NCBI GenBank assembly: GCA_027600665.1
Contig: JADGJL010000144.1
Span: 1-37,472 of the forward strand
Length of the DNA stretch: 37,472 nt
Direction of reading: 5' to 3'
DNA from: Irineochytrium annulatum
Lineage: Eukaryota > Chytridiomycota > Chytridiomycetes > Chytridiales > Chytridiaceae
In this document: in pieces, positions 30,548 to 37,472 of the stretch
Numbering within the stretch: position 1 is the first letter of the stretch
Layout: each line of letters begins with the position of its first letter
The notes under the pieces: generated by a model
What the model saw: only the letters and a program-made list of their open reading frames with translations
The model's database searches: none
What the model was told of the DNA's origin: nothing
Translations under genes and position numbers: made by a program

Positions 30548-31821
30548 ATGCAAAGGGCCTTCGCCACGCTCCTGCAAGGCCTTAAGAACACCTCAACCGC
30601 CCGCTTCCTGCTCCATACGAGCTACAGGCCCATCAGGACCTCCGTCTTCACGGACCCAGAACCACGACGTCGCCTGGACTTCGCAACCAAAAACGACATG
30701 CCTGTCCCACCGGAACTGCAGTCGGCCGTTGATGCCCTCCGCTCAATGTACGAGGGAAGCCTCGGCGATAGGTAAGATTCATATCCCTGCGTTGATCACC
30801 CTTGGGCCTTACTCATAACGTTTTTTTGCATGCAAACAGGCTGAAGGCCATCGAGTCCCAAGTCGAACTCACCGTCCCGACCAACCAGGCCTTCATCATC
30901 CGCCTTGACGGCGTTTCCTTCTCCAAATTTACTGTCGGCATGGTGAAGCCTTTCGACGCCAGGCTCAAGGACGCGTTGGTGGATGTCACAAAGGACCTTG
31001 TCTGGAAGTTCAACCCTTTGATGGGCTACCACAGCTCGGACGAGATCTCGCTTGTCTTCGCGGCTGCCGAGCCGGTAGTCGGCGACCGGTACGATGAGAA
31101 TGGTGATCCAGAAGGGTCCGAGGAGGGCAAAAAGGACACGATAGAGGACGCCGCAAACGCGGAGGACGGGGAGGACGCGAAGAGCAAGCTGGGCCCCAGT
31201 CGCCGGAAGAAGCAGAAGAAGGCCGGTGGTCCGGTGGAGCGGACCCATATTTACTCGGGCCGGTGTCAGAAGCTCGCAAGCATAACGGCCTCGTACGCCT
31301 CCGCCCGCCTCAACCATCACCTCGCCAAGCGCGACTGGTCCGACCGCGACGCGAAGGTCCAGGAGCGGATGACGGCCGGCGAGGCTTTTTTTGACGGGCG
31401 CGTAGTGCCGCTGCCGAACCTCTCGCAGGCGATGGAGTGCGTCTTTTGGCGATCCAACTTCGACGGCTTCAGGAACGCCATTTCGTCCGTTGCGCAATCT
31501 TTGTTCAGCTCCAAGGAACTCCACGGCAAGAACATACCGTCGCTCGTCGAGTTGATTGCCTCCAAGGGCGTGGACGTTTACAAGGACTTTCACGCGAAGT
31601 ACTTGTTTGGGACCTTTGTCAAGAGGGAGTTGTTCGAGCTCGAGGGTTTCACGGATCCGAGGACCGGCAGTTTCGTGAAGCAGCCCGTGATTAGGGGGCG
31701 GTTGAGGACTGGGTCTTTCAATTGGGCTGACTACACGCCGGAAGAGAGGGTGAAGTTCGTGGCGGCAAAGTATTGGGTGGACGGGAAGCGGCTTCCTCCA
31801 AAGGATGACCTGGCTTCCTGA
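30548..31821 (+). CDS. Thg1-like protein (TLP, 3'-5' tRNA polymerase), likely mitochondrial
   Basis: Two exons: 30548-30771 and 30840-31821, intron GTAAGA...AAACAG, phase 2, 401 residues. The first 30-35 residues (MQRAFATLLQGLKNTSTARF) are basic, hydroxylated and without acids, as in mitochondrial targeting peptides. The catalytic core has the two metal-binding elements of the family: RLDG (Asp98) and SSDEISLVF (Asp142, Glu143). Later blocks (ITASYASARLNHHL, FFDGRVVPLPN, FWRSNFDGFRNAISSVAQSLF) look more like the TLP branch (as in bacteria and Dictyostelium) than tRNA-His guanylyltransferase. TLPs add nucleotides to the 5' end of truncated tRNAs by 3'-5' polymerisation, the activity that repairs mitochondrial tRNAs in chytrids. 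A charged, Lys/Glu/Asp-rich insertion of about 55 residues (about 156-212) interrupts the core. Confidence 0.9.
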
Positions 31822-31977
31822 TTACAATGAGTGGAGGCACAACGCTCTTCGCAGGGTCAAACGACCAGGACAATGGAGTGCCAATGATAGATCAATTACT
31901 ACTTGTGCTTCTATAGTACAGCGCATAAAATGATTAAAGCAATAGCCAAATACGACCAAAAAACAAAACGCTGGCAA

Positions 31978-33705
31978 TCAAGCAGCCACTAGTCCGGCTG
32001 GGTTGTTTGAGGTTTTTGCCTGAATGTTTTTCGGCTTAAACCCAAGCTCTTCAACGGGTATGTTGAACTCGGTTAGCTTGGCCTCGTATACCCGGATCAT
32101 GTCGTTATGCGCCTATTTGTTATGTGAGTGAAGGGTTTTTTCTCCGCAGACAAAAAAGCCAATTGCGAACCTTCGTGATCTTTGCCAAATCATATTGAAG
32201 TTCCTTGATTTGATGGTTCTTGCCCTCCAAGACCTCCTCCAATCTCCGCGTTAAGTTTGACAACGCCGTAGGGTCGAGATTTGTCGCCTTCAAAATCTCG
32301 TTCAGCTGCAGGTCCTTCTTCTCAAGCGTCTCCTTAAGACTGTCCACTTTCTTCTCCAAAATCTGTCAGCGCAAAAAAAAGTTGCGGTCAGATTGATTAT
32401 GCACAACACGAGCCGTTGTCCGGCATGAAGACACTCACAAGGTTCTTAAACCCAGCCTTCTGCTGCACCCCAATGATCCTGTCCACAAAGTTCTCATACA
32501 GCTCATTCCTCTCCTTCTCGACCTGCGAGAACCTCTGCTCCAGCACCTCATGCTCCCACAGCAGACCCTTGTGCTTATCCTCCAGCACCCTCAGCCTCGC
32601 CTTCGCGTTATGCAGGCTCATCTTGTCCTTCTCGTAGTGCTGCAGCTCCCTCTTGAGCGCGTCGCACTCCGCCAACGCAGCCTGGAGAGGCTCCGACAGC
32701 CTCTTGTTCTCGCTCGTGATGTCCGCCATTAGCTTCTCGTTTCGCTCCTCCTTCTTCTTCATCTCTTCCACCTGCTCCTTCAGGCTGTTGATGAGCGCGA
32801 GGTTGTTGAGCGTGATGTCGTTGTAGTAGTTTTTGATCTCGGTGAAGGCCTTGTCGTGGTTTTTCATAAGCGCATTAATCTGACCGTTCTTCCGCTCCTC
32901 GATCTCGTGAATCTCGTTCTTCCGCTTCAGCTCGAGCTCGTCCCGAATCAGCTTCATCTTCTTCTCGTACTTCCCGTGTAGCTCCTTCGCGCGCCGCTCG
33001 AAGTCCGCCCGCATTCGCGTAATTTCCTGGTCATGCCGGCCGTTCAGGCTCTTAATGATGTCCTCATGCGCGAGCTCGAGCTCCTTCAGCTCGAGCTTCA
33101 GAGCGCGCTTATCCTTCTTTAGCTGCTGCTCGCGCGTCAGGTGCTCCTCCTGGTCCAGCTGCAAGGCGCGTTCCGAGTCTGCTTGAAGATGCGCGATGTT
33201 GTTTTGGTACTCGTACAAAAGGTGCTTCACCTTCTGCTTATATACCTATGAAACGTCCTTGTCAGCTCGAAAAATACCCAACAATTTCAGTTTATATTTA
33301 AATACCTTGATCTCCACTTGGTGCTTCTCTTCCTGCTCCTCCAATTCCCGGTCCTTGTTCAAGAGCTCGGATTTTGAGTCCTTCAGCTCATTCTTCGTTA
33401 TCTCCCAGAACGACGAGACCTTATCCTAATGACGAAGGAAAGTCAGACAACCGTGACCAGAATCCTTCAAAGCAGTTACAAACCCTTTCTAGTTGGAAGT
33501 AATTCCGCTCTTCCTTCTCCAGCGACAGCTCATCTTGCAGCCTCTTCACGTCCGCCTCAAGCTCCTCCTTCGTCTTGCTGCCGTCCCCCTCTGGCGCACC
33601 AGCGCCCTTCTTCCCCGACCCAGGCTTATCCCCCTTCTTTGCTGACGCTGATCGGGACTTGCCCGAGGCCGACTTGGTCGGCGTCTTGGCCGGAGTTTTG
33701 GCCAT
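31978..33705 (-). CDS. DRC4: Dynein regulatory complex subunit 4 (DRC4/GAS8)
   Basis: Five exons: 33705-33484, 33425-33306, 33245-32439, 32362-32171 and 32112-31978, all phase 0, giving 491 residues (animal DRC4 about 480). After a basic Lys/Ser/Thr/Pro N-terminus the protein is almost entirely coiled coil. Family hallmarks: [19 protein letters not shown] near the N-terminus, [15 protein letters not shown] in the middle, [18 protein letters not shown], and the end [17 protein letters not shown]...ELGFKP...PAGLV. DRC4 forms the base plate of the nexin-dynein regulatory complex that links outer doublets of motile cilia. Its presence shows that this fungus makes flagellated zoospores or has kept the gene. 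Its 3' end is 156 bp from the end of the TLP gene on the other strand. Confidence 0.97.
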
Positions 33706-35150
33706 TCCTCAGCGGGCTGAAACCGAAGTGTCGCGGCGGTAGCAATGTACTGCGATGGGATACGGACGTGCCGGGTGCCCTGGTGGTCTAGGCTGGTGGG
33801 ATCGCCACTGGGTGCTCTGCTAGTATGTCAAAATTGTGTTGATCAAGAACTGCGATCCCCATTCACCGCGACGGCACGCCAGAAGTTGCAAGCTCAGAGA
33901 TCTTAAGACGCTGAGGTTCACTTAAGGCATTGAGGTTTAGGCGAGGTGAATAAAGGTATCCAGCCACTTCCTTTTTGTCGAATAGGATCTGTTTTCGCAA
34001 TGGTGATCGCCAAAGCGTTTTTTTTGTTGGCTCATGCGTACTAATGTAGAATAGGGGAGGAAGTCGTACCATTTGATCGCTGAACCTCCTTTCGGTGTTC
34101 CTTTTTATATGTTCGACGAACGTGCACGGCAAAACCTTGCAGGTGTGAGTGTGGCCCCCTCAGACAGCGTAACTGCTTTTATAGATATCTCGCCAAGACG
34201 AACTGTGTGCGCCGAATACTAGAACGTATCCGCGAGTTATATGGACCATGTTCATCTTGGGCCAGAGTTGCAATGAGCCATGCACATTTGGAAATACACT
34301 TGATAACGTTTTGTCTTAACCTTTTTTTGTTCTTTTTTTCTGGTTACAATAATAAGGACGAAGACCAAGGTTTGCGCGGCCTTATCCCACCAAACTGATG
34401 CTGGGGACCCGGTCGAAGACATGAGACTATATCTGCTTTTTTCCACGACATCCATACCTGCCTTTACGTCGCTTTTCTTTCTTTGCGGCATTTGGATTTG
34501 TCATTAGCTCATTACATTTTTTATGGCGTGATTTCAGGTTCATATTACTCGTCGTACTTGCTATTCAAGATTCATGAATCTGAAGTCTTACACGGTAAAG
34601 GATTTAAAAATGATAAATATCAACCAATGACAAAGCTGGAATATGCACATGTTCAAGACGTGGCAGTCCTCATCGCGCACGTTCACGCACTTCCTGCACC
34701 TTCGCTCATCTGTGTGCAAGACAGCTGGTATTATATTAATACACAACGCTCAATTTGCATAACTCGGACCTCGACGTCCAGCATAGCCGATGTTGTGCCG
34801 ACGCCTCAAACGGAGGCAACGTGAGGCGTTCATCTGGAAACTCGGCACTGCCACAACCCGTAACTCCGGCCGGAGGGTCGGTTGTCTTCTCTAACCGCCC
34901 CACAAGACGCAAACCCCCCTCAGGGCGCGCAAAGATTAAGCCGGTGAGCTGGGCATGTGTTGGTCAGGGTCACAACGGCCGCTGTGGGGTATGGCGCTGC
35001 CTATTCGGGTCTTAAATACGAAGGAAAGGCTGATGGCGACCCCCATCACGACGACGACGGTTTCCAGTCCCTGTCCCGCAGACCGTGTATCGACCCTGAA
35101 CAGCCAGCCCCGTGGCTCATCCATCTGCTCTATCGACGTATCGGCCAACC
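33706..35150. other. Intergenic region, about 1.4 kb
   Basis: The longest gene-poor stretch in the right half. It should hold the DRC4 promoter next to 33705 and the receptor promoter next to 35150. Bases 34130-34780 are AT-rich with T-runs. From about 34820 to 35150 the sequence becomes GC-richer and has overlapping small frames on both strands, including a 62-codon minus-strand frame with one possible membrane helix (TVVVVMGVAISLSFVF) near 35020. I could not build a consistent gene here; an undetected small gene or an upstream exon is possible. Confidence 0.4.
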
Positions 35151-36854
35151 ATGTCCACAGTCGATGTTGCTCTCCTCAAGCAGATCACGCTTGACTTGAA
35201 TCTGACATGCTCACTCGTGTCCGCGTGCACTTCGTTGTCGGTCTTGCTGTTTATGCTTTTCCACCCGAGCGCGACTTCGAGGTCGGCTAACAATGTGGCG
35301 AGGTATGCTTTAGTTAGGGATGGAGGGAAAGCGAGCGTAGTGAGCCGTTGTCGTTAGACGAATGCCTTCGCGTCCTACAATCTCTTGCACAAGGCCCCGA
35401 TATGGTCACATGCTTGTCCATCACACCGTTTACTAACATGCGTTATTGCTACCAACAGATCACGGCTGCTCCTACTGTTGTTCGGCGCCGACTTTATCAA
35501 CGCGGCCTTCAATGGGGTAATGGGTGTTATGAGCCTAAAAGGGCAGCTGCCAAATGGGTCAATCACATGCGACGTGGGAGGGTGGATGGGACAGTGGTCC
35601 GTCCAAACAAGCGATTTAACCACGTTTGCCCTGTGAGTTTGCGAGCCGTTCCGAGTTGGTCATGGTGCTCGAGCAAAGTGACATGCGCCGTGGGTCGCCA
35701 ATCAGTCCCTAGCAAGGGTGATTTGCGCGTGGCGACGGAGGGGAGTGCTGCCGGGGGCATGCGTTCGTTCTTTCTGGCGAACGCCCAGCCCGAAGGGTTA
35801 CCACCTACCTATTACCTTAGTGAAGCTACCACTGCCCATGCTGACCTCATTCCAAAATAGAGCCCTGACGACCTACCTCGTTTCCAAGTCCTCCTCGAAC
35901 CTCTCGTCCCTCTCCCACCGTCTGTCGCAGATTGAGCGCTGGTCCGCATACATTGTCGGCGTGATAGTTGTCTTGCCGGCGATAACGGCGACAATCGGGT
36001 ATGTCCTCGTCGGCATGGCCAACACGGGCTCCTGGTGCTGGTTTGCTGGGACGCCAATGCCGTTGGCGAACTACGTTCGATATGGACTAACGCACGGGCC
36101 GAGAATGTTCATGATTGTTTGGTGAGTTGATAAAACGGATGTAGTGCTTTACGTGGCCCGGAGCAATGCGCCTTCACGTGCGCACCGGACTGCCCTCCCC
36201 ACATCTACCCGCCTTCCCTTTGGTTAACATTGCCACCCGCGCATTCGCTTATTTAATCGTCTCGCAGCATCGTCATCATGTACTCGGATGTCTTCATCTC
36301 CTTCCGCCGCCGCATCTCCTCGGCCGAAAAGGACCTCGTCTCCGCCCACTCGCCTTCGTCCACTTACGTTGAAAGCGCCTTAGTCTGGAAGTCCAACGAC
36401 ACCACCAGCGGCGGCGGTGTGGGCGGCGGCTTCAGCGGGAACGGGTCCCATGAGTTAGAAGCCAGCGAGAACAGGGGCGCACTGAGAGAGCAAAGGAGGA
36501 GGAGCGAGGCGCAGAGGTCTGCAATCATGAAGGTGAACATCTCTACCTACGAGCTCTGCATTGTGTGTTGCTGACTTGGGTTTCACCAAAATTAAGCTAT
36601 TGGTGTACCCGACGGCTTACACGCTGCTCTGGCTACCCGGGATCGCGAACCGCATGGCGCAAGCCACGAACGCGTCGGCTGACGTCCAGGCCGTGACAAA
36701 CCTCCTCCAGGTTGGTGAATGATCACCTTTCCCACCTTTCCACACATAATATTAATGCTCACGGCAAACCAAATAGTTCACGACCCAACTTATCGGCTTC
36801 GCGAACGCGGTCATTTACGGGTTTAGCGTGCTGTGCGTGAGGGGGAATATTTAA
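35151..36854 (+). CDS. Seven-helix G-protein-coupled receptor, fungal cAMP-receptor/Git3 type
   Basis: Six exons: 35151-35302, 35459-35632, 35861-36121, 36268-36532, 36597-36710 and 36777-36854; all phases agree and yield 347 residues. Helices: LTCSLVSACTSLSVLLFML; LLLLLFGADFINAAFNGVMG; a third assembled at the exon 2-3 join (TTFALALTTYLV); AYIVGVIVVLPAITATIGYV; a fifth assembled at the exon 3-4 join (RMFMIVCIVIMYSDVFISF); LVYPTAYTLLWLPGIAN; and TQLIGFANAVIYGFSVLCV. A Cys before helix 3 (ITCDVGG) and one in the second outer loop (SWCWFAG) could form the usual disulphide. The third inner loop is Ser/Gly/Arg-rich (about 90 residues). The last helix motif GFANAVIYG is typical of cAR/Git3-like receptors. 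The C-tail is only a few residues. Ligand unknown; expected to signal through G-alpha to cAMP. The introns between exons 1-3 are the longest here (156 and 228 nt). Confidence 0.85.
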
Positions 36855-37472
36855 ATAATCGGGGTTCGGAGGCTGGGCACAACTTAGTGTCGTAGAGAAG
36901 GCATTTATTACGGTTGTCTCATATGTCAGCCTCATTGCCTGTGGAGAGACTGTCATTCAGGAATGTCGATCCATTTTGTTAAATATCGTTGTTGCTAGTA
37001 ATGTCCGCTCCGGCCATGCTTGCTTTTAAGTTTGAGAATGTAGATTGCTTTGATGCTTCTATACTAGCAAATAAACCAAATAATACCTCCTAAATAAAAA
37101 ACCTTCAAGTTTTCTCGTCCCGTGAGACAAAAAGTACTCAGCTTTCACAACCAGTCGCCCCGTGTTCACTTCCATTTTTTACAAACCGTTATGCACGAAA
37201 TATGCAGGCGTTATGCACGAAAAACGGAAGCATAATCGCTCATCGTATGACGCGTTGAAAGAACGAAAGTCTAACCCTCTGCATAATGGCGTCGTGGCGT
37301 CAGCGCTAGCATTCCAATCCACGCGCGAAGCCTCAGTTGGAGTCGCGGCTCGCGGACCGCCTAAAGCGAGACCTTTGTGCAAGACGCAACGCGAGTGTGA
37401 AGGATATGGGTTCGCAGAGGTATATCTGCAGGTGAGTGCAGCTCCTAATGGGCTCAGCGTGGCTCAAATCAC
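36855..37472. other. Intergenic region at right edge
   Basis: No gene seen. A 15-nt unit (CGTTATGCACGAAAT/A) is present twice at about 37188 and 37209. The last 150 bases are GC-richer and may begin the next gene's flank, but no exon can be supported. Confidence 0.5.

Noticed and set aside
34936..35148. Small membrane protein on the minus strand upstream of the receptor
   Set aside because: One hydrophobic helix is possible, but no ATG in good context, no splice partner and no family; left as unassigned.

Overview
The window is fungal nuclear DNA. Genes are closely packed on both strands and most are interrupted by short introns (roughly 50-190 nt) with GTRNGT-type donors and YAG acceptors. 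Exon phases join cleanly in almost every model. The best lineage clue is a five-exon DRC4/GAS8 gene (axonemal nexin-dynein regulatory complex), which indicates a flagellated, zoosporic fungus. A Thg1-like protein with a mitochondrial-type leader fits, because chytrids such as Spizellomyces are known to edit mitochondrial tRNA 5' ends. I infer a chytrid-like, zoosporic early-diverging fungus; species cannot be read from the sequence.

Layout. 1-4.2 kb: two unrecognised low-complexity genes (minus) and an Arf-family GTPase (minus). 4.9-6.2 kb: a small secreted cysteine-rich gene with its promoter, repeated in the same orientation at 19.4-20.8 kb. 6.5-7.2 kb: a secreted protein with two CBM19-like cysteine modules. 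7.4-8.4 kb: a tiny membrane protein and a MEA1-family gene. 8.6-10.4 kb: a GT61-like type II membrane glycosyltransferase (minus). 11.0-14.8 kb: a divergent pair, a single-span membrane protein and a 978-residue membrane-anchored tandem START-like protein. 15.1-16.2 kb: a secreted Shewanella-like phosphatase. 16.5-18.7 kb: a polytopic membrane protein and a GPI-type acidic surface protein. 21.2-24.0 kb: CCT3 and, 23 bp away and divergent, a miniature Sae2/CtIP homologue. 24.6-26.4 kb: a small KNH-like secreted gene and a Ty1/copia reverse-transcriptase relic fused in frame to unrelated coiled-coil sequence that contains two overlapping palindromes. 28.3-33.7 kb: a minimal Vps3844-type membrane protein, mitoribosomal uS4m, the Thg1-like protein and DRC4. 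35.2-36.9 kb: a seven-helix receptor of the fungal Git3/cAMP-receptor type.

How genes may work together. uS4m and the Thg1-like protein lie head-to-tail about 110 bp apart and both serve mitochondrial translation. Many genes encode secreted or surface proteins (two cysteine-rich paralogues, CBM19-like, KNH-like, GPI-acidic, GT61, secreted phosphatase) as expected of a wall-building, substrate-attached fungus. The remaining genes are housekeeping (CCT3, Arf), DNA repair (Sae2/CtIP), flagellum (DRC4) and signalling (receptor).

No rRNA, tRNA or CRISPR array was found. All splice models are from reading the sequence and were not checked against transcripts.
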